Position numbers and translations under genes: made by a program. From Cherax quadricarinatus (Eukaryota > Arthropoda > Malacostraca > Decapoda > Parastacidae): a stretch of 64,000 nucleotides of DNA. Below, one piece after another: positions 10,450 to 23,083 of the stretch. The notes beneath the pieces were generated by a model. The model worked only from the letters and a program-made list of their open reading frames with translations, ran no database searches and had not been told where the DNA came from. The DNA is taken from the NCBI RefSeq assembly GCF_038502225.1, contig NC_091368.1:20718164-20782163 (forward strand). The letters are read 5' to 3'. How positions within the stretch are numbered: position 1 is the first letter of the stretch; every line of letters begins with the position of its first letter.

Positions 10450-11345
10450 TGATGTGATACTGTGCTGTTGTTGCATATTAATGAACCGTTACTGTGCTGT
10501 TGTTGCATAATAATGAACCGTTACTGTGCTGTTGTTGCATATTAATGAACCGTTACTGTGCTGTTGTTGCATAATAATGAACCGTTACTGTGCTGTTGGT
10601 GCATATTAATGAACCGTTACTGTGCTGTTGTTGCATAATAATGAACCGTTACTGTGCTGTTGTTGTATGTTAATGAACCGTTACTGTGCTGTTGGTGCAT
10701 AATAATGAACCGTTACTGTGCTGTTGTTGCATAATAATGAACCGTTACTGTGCTGTTGGTGCACATTAATGAACCGTTACTGTACTGTTGTTGTATGTTA
10801 ATGAACCGTTACTGTGCTGTTGGTGCATATTAATGAACCGTTACTGTGCTGTTGGTGCATATTAATGAACCGTTACTGTGCTGTTGTTGTATGTTAATGA
10901 ACCGTTACTGTGCTGTTGGTGCATATTAATGAACCGTTACTGTGCTGTTGGTGCATATTAATGAACCGTTACTGTGCTGTTGTTGTATGTTAATGAACCG
11001 TTACTGTGCTGTTGGTGCATATTAATGAACCGTTACTGTGCTGTTGGTGCATATTAATGAACCGCTACTGTGCTGTTGATGCATAATAATTAACCGTTAC
11101 TGTGCTGTTGGTGCATATTAATGAACCGTTACTGTGCTGTTGTTGTATATTAATGAACCGTTACTGTGCTGTTGTTGCATAATAATGAACCGTTACTGTG
11201 CTGTTGTTGCATATTAATGAACCGTTACTGTGCTGTTGTTGCATATTAATGAACCGTTACTGTGCTGTTGTTGCATAATAATTAACCGTTACTGTGCTGT
11301 TGGTGCATAATAATGAACCGTTACTGTGCTGTTGTTGTATGCTAA
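10450..11345 (+). repeat. 32-bp tandem array, about 28 copies
   Basis: Head-to-tail 32-bp units (aatgaaccgttactgtgctg then ttgttgcatatt). Variation is concentrated at two points: ttgttgc versus ttggtgc, and atatt, ataat or tgtt at the end. Neighbouring pairs or triplets of unit types recur (the gttggtgcatatt types around 10815-11050), which is a sign of multi-unit duplications. Degenerate edges lie at 10440-10480 and 11340-11460. Confidence 0.95.
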
Positions 11346-12078
11346 TGAGCTGTTCTTGTATGTTGCTGTGCTTTCTTGCTACTGCATATTTTTTGCGTCT
11401 TACTGTAACGTACTGTGTGTCAATCTTTCTTATACATTCATATGCTGTTCTTCTATGTTCCTGCAATGTGCAGTGTTAATCTATGACAAAGTTCTACGAA
11501 ATATAAACTTCCCTGGAACTTCTTTCACGTTAATGTCTCCCAGGATCCCTTTGTCTCGCCCTCATCTTATTTATCATTACAACAGTACTTCAAATAATAG
11601 ACAGACACAAGAAGCTAATTTAAAGTTCTATAAAATGTTGACTGGTAAGCCAGTGGAAGGCCTCGATCAGATGACCAAAACCTCCAGTATGTCGCGTTAG
11701 AAACCCTTGTCCTATTTCCTGACGAATCTTACCTAACGTAACTAAAAAACAATAAATTAGAGATTTAAGTCGACCTGAAACTGAATCTGATGTCTGGCAA
11801 GTCCTGCATATTGCAAATAATCTCTGATACTGTTGTTTTATGTAATTACTTTTATTGCTCTGCAACGTTTGCAACTCTAGCAACATATGTTTTTTGTTAA
11901 CTTATAATTTTAAGTGTAAGCACTAGGAAAGCATCTTCATTGTATTCTAAACTCAATTTCGTAATCACAGTTCTTTCTGACACTACGTCCGGCTGGTTTG
12001 TATTGTATCAGAGGCAAAATGTGTCACTCTGGCTTCTCTTTTTTTTAAGAAAATAAACTAAAAAAATATCCAGAAATA
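11346..12078. other. Spacer, nothing identified
   Basis: Sequence between two tandem arrays. Open frames of 60-124 residues overlap on both strands without motifs, and one of them (11326-11700) starts inside the degenerate edge of the 32-bp array. I see no gene or element here. Confidence 0.5.
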
Positions 12079-14572
12079 ATTACTGGTACCACCCAGTAAC
12101 AACCACAACTACTGATGACACAGTTACTGGCGCCTGACACATCACTGACACCATCACTACTGGCACCACCCAGTAACAACCACAACTACTGATGACACAG
12201 TTACTGGCGCCTGACACATCACTGACACCATCACTACTGGCACCACCCAGTAACAACCACAACTACTGATGACACAGTTACTGGCGCCTGACACATCACT
12301 GACACCATCACTACTGGCACCACCCAGTAACAACCACAACTACTGATGACACAGTTACTGGCGCCTGACACATCACTGACACCATCACTACTGGCACCAC
12401 CCAGTAACAACCACAACTACTGATGACACAGTTACTGGCGCCAGACACATCACTGACACCATCACTACTGGCACCACCCAATAGCAACCACAACTACCGA
12501 TGACACAGCCACTGGCGCCAGACACATCATTGTCACCATCACTACTGGCACCACCCAGTAACAACCACAACTACTGATGACACAGTTACTGGCGCCTGAC
12601 ACATCACTGACACCATCACTACTGGCACCACCCAATAGCAACCACAACTACCGATGACACAGCCACTGGCGCCAGACACATCATTGTCACAATCACTACT
12701 GGCACCACCCAGTAACAACCACAACTACTGATGACACAGTTACTGGCGCCTGACACATCACTGACACCATCACTACTGGCACCACCCAGTAACAACCACA
12801 ACTACTGATGACACAGTTACTGGCGCCTGACACATCACCGATACCATCACTACTGGCACCACCCAGTAACAACCACAACTACTGATGACACAGTTACTGG
12901 CGCCTGACACATCACTGACACCATCACTACTGGCACCACCCAGTAACAACCACAACTACTGATGACACAGTTACTGGCGCCTGACACATCACTGACACCA
13001 TCACTACTGGCACCACCCAGTAACAACCACAACCACTGATGACACCGCCACTGGCGCCAGACACATCACTGACACCATCACAACTGGCACCACCCAGTAA
13101 CAACCACAACTACTGATGACACAGTTACTGGCGCCAGACACATCACTGACACCATCACTACTGGCACCACCCAGTAACAACCACAACCACTGGCGCCAGA
13201 CACATCACTGACACCATCACTACTGGCACCACCCAGTAACAACCACAACTACTGATGACACAGTTACTGGCGCCAGACACATCACTGACACCATCACTAC
13301 TGGCACCACCAAGTAACAACCACAACTACTGATGACACAGTTACTGGCGCCAGACACATCACTGACACCATCACTACTGGCACCACCCAGTAACAACCAC
13401 AACCACTGATGACAGCCACTGGCGCCAGACACATGACTGACACCATCACTACTGGCACCACCCAGTAACAACCACAACTACTGATGACACAGTTACTGGC
13501 GCCAGACACATCACTGACACCATCACTACTGGCACCACCCAATAGCAACCACAACTACCGATGACACAGCCACTGGCGCCAGACACATCATTGTCACCAT
13601 CACTACTGGCACCACCCAGTAACAACCACAACTACTGATGACACAGTTACTGGCGCCTGACACATCACTGACACCATCACTACTGGCACCACCCAATAGC
13701 AACCACAACTACCGATGACACAGCCACTGGCGCCAGACACATCATTGTCACCATCACTACTGGCACCACCCAGTAACAACCACAACTACTGATGACACAG
13801 TTACTGGCGCCTGACACATCACTGACACCATCACTACTGGCACCACCCAGTAACAACCACAACTACTGATGACACAGTTACTGGCGCCTGACACATCACC
13901 GATACCATCACTACTGGCACCACCCAGTAACAACCACAACTACTGATGACACAGTTACTGGCGCCTGACACATCACTGACACCATCACTACTGGCACCAC
14001 CCAGTAACAACCACAACTACTGATGACACAGTTACTGGCGCCTGACACATCACTGACACCATCACTACTGGCACCACCCAGTAACAACCACAACCACTGG
14101 CACCAGACACATCACTGACACCATCACTACTGGCACCACCCAGTAACAACCACAACTACTGATGACACAGTTACTGGCGCCAGACACATCACTGACACCA
14201 TCACTACTGGCACCACCCAGTAACAACCACAACTACTGATGACACAGTTACTGGCGCCAGACACATCACTGACACCATCACTACTGGCACCACCCAGTAA
14301 CAACCACAACTACTGATGACACAGTTACTGGCGCCTGACACATCACTGACACCATCACTACTGGCACCACCCAGTAACAACCACAACCACTGATGACAGC
14401 CACTGGCGCCAGACACATGACTGACACCATCACTACTGGCACCATCCAGTAACAACCACAACTACCGATGACACAGCCACTGGCGCCAGACACATCACTG
14501 ACACCATCACTAATGGCACCACCCAGTAACAACCACAACTACTGATGACAGCCACTGGCGCCAGACATACCT
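12079..14572 (+). repeat. 77-bp satellite, about 32 units
   Basis: Tandem 77-bp units with the landmarks ctggcaccacccagtaacaa, ctactgatgacacagttact and gacacatcactgacaccatc. Main variants are cagtaacaa versus caatagcaa, cgcctgac versus cgccagac, actgacacc versus attgtcacc, and shortened units missing 20-30 bp (near 13185, 13400, 14090, 14390). Blocks of variant units recur in the same order about 1,061, 984 and 907 bp apart, offsets that differ by one unit. This indicates duplication of a block of about 13 units followed by single-unit gains or losses. The minus-strand 60-residue frames that recur every 77 bp are by-products of the repeat. Confidence 0.95.
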
Positions 14573-15075
14573 CTTATACCACCACCAGACACCACAATTA
14601 CTGACATTGCTATCAGTCACCAGCACTACTACCACTGACAACAGCTCCACTGACAAGGCCACCACTGACAACAGCTCCACTGACAAGGCCACCACTGACA
14701 ACAGCACAACTGACCACACCACAACTGACATTCCCACTGGCACGACAACTACCATCAGCACCACCACTTCCACTACTGACACCACAACCAACACTTCTGA
14801 CGCCTCAGCCACGCCAAACACCACCAAAGACGACACCACAACCACTGACCTTATCAACACCACCAATAACTACATTATCACTGACACCACAACCACTGAC
14901 ATTCCCTTTACTACCTATACTATCCTCAGCTTCCTATATTATCCTCACTTTATCCTATCTACACCTTCCTATCCAATCCTTACCTATCCTATCTTCCAAC
15001 TCCTATTCTATTCACGCCTTTCTATCCTATCCTCACCTTCCCATCCTATCCTCACATTCCTCACACACTGTATAC
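14573..15075 (+). repeat. ACN-rich then TCCTA-rich low-complexity sequence
   Basis: 14590-14910 is a degenerate triplet repeat (ac-n with tgac inserts), including a 30-bp direct repeat of actgacaacagctccactga. It gives a Thr/Asp/Ser-rich open frame of 157 residues that I treat as an artefact of composition. 14920-15070 changes to a pyrimidine-rich tcctatcc-like simple sequence. It is probably a degenerate continuation of the 77-bp satellite. Confidence 0.75.
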
Positions 15076-15189
15076 AGTAATTTACAGCAATTATTCAACA
15101 AACAATTGACAAATATATTTTTTTTCTGAATTTTAAGTTGTCTCAGTGTCATTGATTAATATGACTCCCATCACTAAACATCATCCTGC

Positions 15190-16153
15190 ATCCAGCACTC
15201 CCTCAGCATCTTTCAGCATCCAGCACTCCCTCAACACTTCCCAGAATCCAGCACTCCCTCAACACTTCCCAGTATCCAGCACTTCAGCACCTTCCAGCAT
15301 CCAGCAATTTCTCAACAACTTTCAGCATCTAGCACTTTCTCAACACCTTCCAGCATCCAGCACTTCAACACTTCCCAGCATCCAAATCTCCCCCAACACC
15401 TTCCACCAACCAGCTCTCACTCAATACTTCCACGGATCCAGCACTCAACATTTCCCAGCATTCATCACTCATTTAGTCAGTCCCAGAATTCAGCACTCCC
15501 TCAACACTTTCCAGCATCCACCAATCCCTGTACACTTCCCATAATCCAGCACTCTCTGTACAAGTCCCAGCACCCAGAACACCCTCAACACCTCCCAGCA
15601 TCGACTACTCCCTCAACGCTTCCTAGAATCCAACACTCCCTCAAATATTCGACGCATCTATCACTCACTCAACAAATCCCAGCATCCAGCACTAACTCAC
15701 CACTTTCCAGCATCCAGCACTCCCTCGACACCTCCCAGTACCAAGAATTCCTTCAACTCTTCCCCGCATCCAGCACTCAACACTTCACAGCGTCCCGCAC
15801 TTTCTGAAGTAGTCCCAGCATCTAGCACTCCCTCAACACTTCCCAGCATCCATCATTCACTCAAGTTCCAGCATCAAGCACGCCCTCAACACTCCCCAGC
15901 AGCTATCACTCATACAACAATTCTCAGCCTCCAGCACTCAATCAACAATTTCCCGCATCAAGCATTCCCTAAACACCACCCAGCATCCAACATTCCTCAA
16001 CACCTTCCTGCATTCAGCACTCCCACGACATCTTATATCATCCAGCAATTCCTGAACACTTCACAGCATCCAACACTCTTTCAACACTTCCCAGTATCCA
16101 GCAATCCCTAAACACTTCCCAGAAACCATCACTCCCTCAACACCTCCCAGCAT
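15190..16153 (+). repeat. 28-bp minisatellite, forward orientation, block 1
   Basis: Degenerate 28-bp units of the type cagcactccctcaacacttc plus ccagcatc. Units diverge by substitutions and indels, unlike the tight arrays nearby, so this block is older. It ends at ctcccagcat where a 522-bp element is inserted. Open frames here (rich in S, T, P, Q, H) are repeat products. Confidence 0.93.
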
Positions 16154-16675
16154 GGATATTAAAATGGTATAAAATATCGACAGGTTGTTAGGTAAGACAC
16201 ATATGTACAGAAAAGTTGATAGAAGAGACGTGGAGACGATGTAATCAGTCCATCACCCTTGAAGTTTTGAGGTGGTTAGTCCCTCAGTCTAGAGAAGAGT
16301 ATTGTTCCATAGTCTGAAACAATGTGGAGTTGAAGTGACAGGATGGAGATGTAGGACACAGGTAGAGGTGAGAATGTAGTCGTTGGGAGGTCACGTCCCT
16401 CTCAAATCCAGCCATTATCATTAGTAGAAGTTGTCCAAGTTGGTTTCTGTTCTGTACCAAGATACAATTGTGTTGCAGTGTCTGACAGAGTGAATATTAA
16501 AATGGTATAAAATACAGACAGGTTGTTAGGAATCTTTAGGTATCTTCAAGGGTGATGGACTGATTACATCGTCTTCACGTCCCTTCTATCAACTTTTCTG
16601 TACTCGACTGAAGAAGCCTACTATGCAGGCGAAACTTTTCGAAATAAAGATACCTAACTGTTGATACCTAACAAG
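16154..16675. mobile_element. 522-bp palindromic dispersed element inside the minisatellite
   Basis: Non-satellite sequence interrupting the 28-bp array. It contains 60-bp arms in inverted orientation (16205-16264 and 16544-16603, about 95% complementary by eye) and a directly repeated segment of about 40 bp (16155-16197 and 16491-16530, attaaaatggtataaaata). The satellite word ctcccagcat is present on both sides (16144-16153, 16676-16685). This fits a 10-bp target-site duplication but could also reflect the satellite period. No protein is encoded. It resembles a non-coding repeat I recall from decapod transcripts; its class is unknown. Confidence 0.75.
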
Positions 16676-17335
16676 CTCCCAGCATACAGCACTCCCTCGA
16701 CACCTTCCAGCATCCAACACTCCCTAAGAGCTTTCCAGCATGCAGCACTTCCTCAACACTTCCCAGCATCCAGCACTCATTCAACAGTTCCCAGCATCCA
16801 GGACTCTTTTAACCTACCAGAAGCCAGCACTAACTCAACACCTCACAATTCCAGCACTCCCTCAACACTTCCTAGCAACCAGCAATCTCCTAACACTTTG
16901 CATCATCCAGCACTCCCTCAACACTTCACAGTATCCAGCACTCCCTAAACACTTCCCAACATCCAGCACTCCCTCAACACTTCCCAGCATCCTGCAGTCC
17001 CTCAACACTTCACAGCTTCAAGTACTACCCTGACAGCATCATCAAACGCTCCCTCAACACCTTCCAGCATCCAGTACTCCCTCAACACCTTCCAACATCC
17101 AGAACTCTCAACCCCAGCCTGTATCCAGCACTCCCTCAACACTTCACAGCATCCAGCACTCCCTCAACACTTACCAGCACCCAGCACTCCCTCAACATCT
17201 ACCAGCATTCAGTACTTCCTCAACACCTTATAGTATATAGCACACCCTCAACACGCCCTATCACGCAGCACTAACTCAACTCCTTCAAGCATCCAGCACT
17301 CCGTCAACACCTCCCAGCATCCTTCAATCCCTGTG
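16676..17335 (+). repeat. 28-bp minisatellite, forward orientation, block 2
   Basis: Continuation of the forward array after the 522-bp element. It ends near 17335, and a 60-bp non-repeat spacer (17336-17395) separates it from units in the opposite orientation. Confidence 0.93.
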
Positions 17336-17395
17336 AATAAAAGCTCAACAGATAGGAGTAGCGAGCGAATATGTGGTGACGATAGTTTGTTTGGC

Positions 17396-18472
17396 AGTGC
17401 TGGATACTGAGAAGTGTTGAGGGAGTGCTGGATGCTGAAAAGTGTTCAGAGAGTGCTGGATGCCATGAGGTGTTGAGGAAGTGCTGCATGCTGGGAGGTG
17501 TTGAGGGAGTTCTCGATGCTGTGAAGTGTTCCGGGAGTGCTGGAAGGTGGGGAGGGAGGGATGGATGATGTGAAGTGTTGAGGGAGTATTGGATACTGGG
17601 AAGTGTTTAGGGAGTGCTGGATGCTGGTAAGTGTTGAGGAAATGATTGTTGTTGGAAAGTGTTGAGGGAGTGTTGAATGTTGGAAGTTGTTGAGGGAGTG
17701 CTGGATGCTTGAAGCTGTTGAGTTAGTGCTGCGTGTTGGGAGGTGTTGAGGGAGTCCTGGATGCTTGGAAATGTTGAGGGAGTCCTGGATGCTGGGAGGT
17801 GTTGAGAGAGATCTTGATGGGAAGAGTTGAGGGAGCGCTGGATACTGAGAAGTCTTGAGGGGATGCGGAATGCTGGTAAGTGTTGAGGGTGTTCTGGTTG
17901 CTGGGTGGTGTTGAGGGAGTGCTGGATGTTGGAAGGTGTAGAGGAAGTGCTGGATGCTGTAAGATGTTAAGTGTTGAATGTTTTGAGGTGTTGAGGGAAT
18001 GCTGGATGATGGAAGGTATTGAGGAAGTGCTGGATGCTGGGAGGTGTTGAGGTAGTGTTTGATGTTGGGAGGTGTTGAGGGAGTGTTGGATACTGGAAGG
18101 TGTTGCGGGAGTGTTGGATGCTCGGAGGTGTACTAGGAGTGATGGATGCTTAAAAGTGCTGAGGGAGTACTGGATGCGGGGAAGATTTTAGTGAGTGCTG
18201 GATGGTTTGAAGTGTTGAGGTATTGCTGGATGCTGAATAGTGTTGAGGGTGCCCTGGATGCTGCGGGATGTTAAGGGAGTCTTGGATGCTGGGAAGTGTT
18301 GATAGAGTACTGGATGCTATAAGCTCTTTAGGAAGTGTTGGGTGCTTGGAGGTGTTGAGGGAGTGAAGGATGCTAGTTGTTGTTGAAGGAGAGCTGCATG
18401 CTGGAAAGTGTAGAGTTAGTGCCAGGTTCTGGGGGGTGTTGAGGGAGTTCTGGATGTTGGAAGGTGTTGAGG
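17396..18472 (-). repeat. 28-bp minisatellite, reverse orientation, block 3
   Basis: The same unit reversed: gtgttgagggagtgctggat then gctgggaa. The degeneracy is similar to the forward blocks. The array is cut at 18472 by LINE copy C and resumes at 21448 in the same orientation. Confidence 0.93.
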
Positions 18473-19437
18473 GGATATTACCGGGATACCTCAGGGATAT
18501 GTTTAAAAGCCAATATTCAAAATAAAGTTGCTAGTAAAGGCAAATCAATTGATCAACAAGTTTACTCTACAAATAGTAGGAGTCTAAGAAATAAGATAGA
18601 TGAGCTAAGATTACTTGCAAGTGCAGGTAATATAGATATTACTGGTATAACAGAAACCTAGTTCAACCTGAAAGATAGAGAAATGCCTTCTGAATGCAAC
18701 ATACAGGGTTATAAACTATTCCACACTGATAGGGTCAACAGGAAGGGTGGTGGAGTGGCGATGTGTGTCAGAGAAAATTTAAATTGTTGTCTTAGACATG
18801 ATATAAGATTAGAAACATCGAACACAAAATCTGTTTGGCTACAGTTTCTCGAGGGTCGTGACAAATTAGTTTTGGGTGTGATTTATAGGGCCCCAAACCT
18901 TGATAGGGAGTGCAATAAGCTGTTATGAGACGAAATTCATAAGGCATCTAGATATGAAAATGTTGTGTTAATGGGAGATTTAACTTGAGACAAATTGATT
19001 GGAACAATATGACAGGAAATCTTGAGTCTAGTGACTTTCTTGATGCGGTTCAGGATTGCTTTTTAGAACAGTTTGTGACAGAACCAACTAGAGGAAATAA
19101 TCTGCTTGACTTGGTTCTTGCCAACAAAGAATCACCGATTAATAATCTTGAGGTTAATGATGAGCTTGGGGAAAGTGATCACAAATCACTTAGTTTCAAT
19201 ATATCATGGAATTACCCAGATAACTGCAATCAAATATATGTCCCAGACTTTCACTTGGCCGATTTCACGGCACTGAGAAATTACCTGGGTGGGCTAAATT
19301 GGGATGACCTAACTATGGGTCAGGTATGTGATCCTGGTTGCCAATATGACGTTTTTCAGAGCATAGTTCTAGCTGCTCAGACAACTTTCGTTCTGATTGG
19401 GAAATTAAATCTAGCAAAAATTATCCCAAATGGATGA
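18473..19437 (+). pseudogene. CR1-like LINE copy C: endonuclease part of ORF2
   Basis: The most complete copy of the LINE family shared by 3176-6845 and 29868-35424. It begins inside the ORF1/ORF2 junction (atattaccgggatacctcag), so it is 5'-truncated and lacks the esterase ORF1. Endonuclease motifs appear in order: VYSTNSRSLRNK, ITGITET followed by a stop where Trp is expected (18661), RKGGGVAMCV, GVIYRAPNLDREC, another stop (18928), MGD with a one-base loss just after it (about 18980) that shifts the frame, then LRQIDWNN and LGESDHKSLSF. At least two nonsense codons and one frameshift make it inactive. It sits in the reversed 28-bp array. Confidence 0.92.
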
Positions 19438-21447
19438 ACAATATATTAAAACATCTCATTGGTCAAAAGAGAGGCATATATAGGCGTATCAAATGAAGGG
19501 ATGGGCGGTTAAGAAATCAATATATCCAATTAAAGAGAGAAATAAAAAAAGGAATAAGAAAAGCAAAAAGGGATTATGAGGCTAAGGACGCAAGGGATTC
19601 AAAGACTAACCCAAAAGGGTTCTTTCAAGTATACAGAAGTAAGATTAGGGACAAGATTGGCCCACTTAAAAGTACCTCAGGTCAGATCACTGACAGTGAT
19701 AAGGATATGTGTGAAATTTTCGATACTTACTTCCTCTCAGTTTTCACCCAGGAAAATACTAGCGAAATTCCTGAAATAATAGATTATGTAGAACAGGATG
19801 ATAATAAACTATGTACGATTGCGGTAACTAGTGACATGGTCCTCAGGCAAATAGAAAAATTAAAACCTAACAAATCCCCAGGCCCTAATGAACTGTTTGC
19901 AAGGGCGTTAAAGGAATATAAAGAGGAGCTTTGTATACCTTTGGCTAATCTTTTCAACATATCACTTTGCCAGTTTGTAGTGATAAGTGGAAAATGGCAA
20001 ATGTAATACCTGTTTGCAAGGCAGGTGACAGGTCCTTAGCTTTGAACATTAGACCAACAAGACTTACCTCCATAGTGGGAAAATTTATGGAATCAATAAT
20101 TACGGAAGAAATTCGTAGCCATCTTGACAGGCACAGATTGATTAATGAATCTCAACACGGTTTTACAAAGAGGCGTTTCTGTCTTACGAATTTACTAATT
20201 TTTTTTCTCTAATATGTTTGAGGAGGTAGATCATGGTAATGAATATGATATTGTGTATATGGACTTCAGTAAGGCTTTCGATAGAGTTCCACATCAGAGA
20301 CTACTGAGGACACCTTAAGGCAAACGGAATAGGAGGGAGAAAATTTTTCCTGGGTAGAGGCATGGCTGACAAATAGGCAGCAGAGAGTTTGCATGAATCG
20401 GGAGAAATCAGAATGGGGGCACGTCACAAGCGGTGTTCCTCAGGGGTCATTGTTGGGCCCGTTGTTGTTCACAATATACAGAAACGACATAGATAAGGGA
20501 ATAAATAGCGACATAAGCAAATTTGCCGATGACACCAAAATAGGCAGGCCAATTCATTCTAATAAGGACACTAGAGCACTCCAGGATGATTTGAATAGAC
20601 TGATGCAACGGTCGGAGAAGTGGCAGATGCAGTTTAATGTAGACAAATGCAAAGTTCTAAATGTTGGACAGGAAAATAACCATGCAACATATAAGCTAAT
20701 GTAGATCATAATACTACTGATTGCGAAAAGGATTTAGGAGTTCTGGTTAGCAATAATCTAAAACCAAGACAATAAAGCTAACAGAATCCTTAGCTTCATA
20801 TCTAGAAGTATAGAAACTAGAAGTCCTCAGGTTGTTCAACTCTGTATATCCTTGGTTAGGCCTCATTTAGATTATGTTGCACAGTTCTGGTAACCGTATT
20901 ACGGAATGGATATAAATGCACTGGAAAACGTACTGAGGAGAATGACAAAATTGATCCCATGTATCAGAAATCTTCCCTATGAGGATAGACTGATGGCCCT
21001 GAATCTGCACTCGAAAGGCGTAGGATTAGTTGCGATATGATCGAGGTGTATAACTGGGAAACAGGAATAAATAAAGGGGATGTAAATAGCGTGCTGAAAA
21101 TTTCCAGCCAAAACAGGACTCGCAGCAAGTTGGAAAAATTCAGATTCAGGAAGGATATAGGAAAGCACTGGTTTGGTATTAGAGTTGTGGATGAGTGGAA
21201 CGAACTCCTGCGTACAGTTATAGAGGCTAAAACGTTGTATAGTTTTAAAAATAGGTTATATAAATACATGAGTGGGTGTGTGTGGGTGTGAGTTGGACCT
21301 GACTAGCTTGTGCTACTAGGTCCTTCCTTAAGTGGAAGTGATCTGACTAGGTGGGTCATTGGGCTAATTGGGGGGTGGGAGCATGGACCTGCTTCGCATG
21401 GGTCAGTAGGCCTGTTGTAGTGTTCCTTCTTTCTTATGTTCTTATGA
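19438..21447 (+). pseudogene. CR1-like LINE copy C: reverse transcriptase and 3' UTR
   Basis: The RT of copy C contains all the main motifs across several frames: LKPNKSPGPNELFARALKEY (19850-19910), NIRPTRLTSIVGKFMESI (20045-20100), SQHGFTKRRFCLTNLL, motif A in YMDFSKAFDRVPH (about 20255-20295), [16 protein letters not shown] (about 20425-20470), FADDTKIG (20521-20545) and the C-terminal DEWNELLRTV (21190-21220). Frame changes occur near 19980, 20210, 20330 and 20700-20960. The 3' UTR carries a ggacctgcttcgcatgggtc block and ends at ttctttcttatgttcttatg (21447), where the minisatellite resumes. The active-site FADD is intact but the gene is fragmented. It serves as the reference for copies A, B, D and E. 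Confidence 0.92.
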
Positions 21448-23083
21448 GTGCTGAATGGTGGTAGGTGTTGAGGGAATGATAGATGCTGGGAAGTATTGAG
21501 GGAGTCCTGGGTGCTGGGAAGTGTTTAAGGAGAGCTGGATGCTGGGAATAGTTTAGGAAGTGTTTGTTGGATGCTGTGAAGTGATGAGGCAGTGTTGGAG
21601 GCTGAATGGTGCTGAGGGAGTGCTGTGAGCTGGGCTGTGTTCAGTGGATCCCGTGAAGTGATGAGGGAGTGGTGGATGCTGGGAGGTGTTGTGTGAGTGC
21701 TGGATGCAGGAAGGTGTTTAGGTAGTGATTGATGCTGTGAAGTGTTCATACAGTGCTGGATGCTTAAAGGTTTTGAGGAGTGCTGGATGCAGGAATGTGT
21801 TGAGAGAGTGCTGGATGTTAGAAGGTGCTGAGGGAGCGCTGAATGCTGGAAGGTGTTGAGGGAGTGCTGGATGTTGGAAGGTGTTGAGGGAGCGCTGAAT
21901 GCTGGAAGGTGTTGAGGGAGTGCTGGATGTTAGAAGGTGTTGAGGGAGCGCTGAATGCTGGAAGGTGTTGAGGGAGCGCTTGATGATGGGAAGTGACAAG
22001 GGGGTTCTAGAAACTGGAAATTTTTAAGGGAGAGCTGGATGTTTGGAAGTGTTGAGGTAATGCGGGTTGCTGGGATGTTTTGAGAGAGTGCTGGATGCTG
22101 AGAGGTGTTGAGGTAGTGCTTAATGCTGTGAGTGTTGAGGGAGTGCTGGGTACTGAGATGTGTCGATGGAGTGCTGGATGCTGGAAGGTGTTGAGGATAT
22201 GTTGGATTCTGGAAGGTGCTGACGAAGTGCTGAATTCTGTGTGATGTTGAGGGATTTCTGGATGTTGGAAGGTGGTGAGGAAGTGTTGGATGCCGGAAGT
22301 TGCTGAAGGAGAGCTGGATACTGGAAGGTGTTTAGGGAATGCTAGATATGTGGAAGTATTTACTCAGTGCTGGATGCTGGGAAGTGTTTAGGTAGTGCTG
22401 GATGCTGAATGGAGGTTGAGAGAGTGCTGTAAGCTGGGCAGTATTCAGCGAGTGCTTGATGCTGGGAAATGTTTATGGAGTGCTGGATCCCGTGAAGTGA
22501 TGAGGGAATGGTGGATGTTGGGATGTGTTGTGGGAGTGCTGGATGCAAGAAGGTGTTGAGAGAGTGCTGGATGCCGGGAAGTGTTCAGGTCGTGATTGAT
22601 GCTGTGAAGTATTGAGAGAGTGCAAGATGCTTCAAGATTTTGAGGGAGTGCTTTCTACTGAGAGGTACTGAAGGAATGCTGGATGCAGGAATGTGTTGAG
22701 AGAGTGCTGGATGTTGGAAGGTGTTGAGGGAGTACTGAGTGCTGGAAGGTGTTGAGGGAGCGCTTGTTGATGGGAAGTGTCAAGGGGGTTCTGGAAGCTG
22801 GGAATTTTTAAGGGAGAGCTGAATTTTTGGAAGTGTTGAGGTAATGCGGGATGCTGGGAAGTTTTGAGGGAGTGCTGGATGCTGGGAGGTATTGAGGTAA
22901 TGCTTAATTCTGCGAGATGTTGAGGGAGTTCTGGGTGCTGGAAGCTGGTGAAGAAGTGTTGTATGTTGGAAGGTGCTGAAGGAGAGCTGGATGCTGGAAG
23001 GTGTTTAGGGAGTGCTGGATTTGTGAAAGTATTTATTCAGTGCTGGATGCTGGGAAGTGTTTAGATGGGGAGTGTTGAGGGAC
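21448..23083 (-). repeat. 28-bp minisatellite, reverse orientation, block 4
   Basis: Reverse-orientation units continuing after LINE copy C. A subset of units near 21800-21980 (gagcgctgaatgctggaagg) is more alike and looks locally amplified. The block ends at an exact turn-around: gtgttgaggg-a-ctccctcaacac centred on 23083. Confidence 0.93.

Noticed and set aside
9940..11345. CRISPR-like array (32-35 bp periodic repeats)
   Set aside because: Repeats are directly adjacent with no unique spacers, and the surroundings are eukaryotic transposons.
12080..14538. Series of 60-residue Cys/Gly/Val-rich minus-strand proteins
   Set aside because: The same frame restarts every 77 bp because the satellite repeats. 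The products are identical by construction.
14607..15080. Thr/Asp/Ser-rich 157-residue protein (mucin-like)
   Set aside because: It follows from ACN triplet composition at the edge of the satellite and runs on into pyrimidine-rich simple sequence, with no start context or domain.
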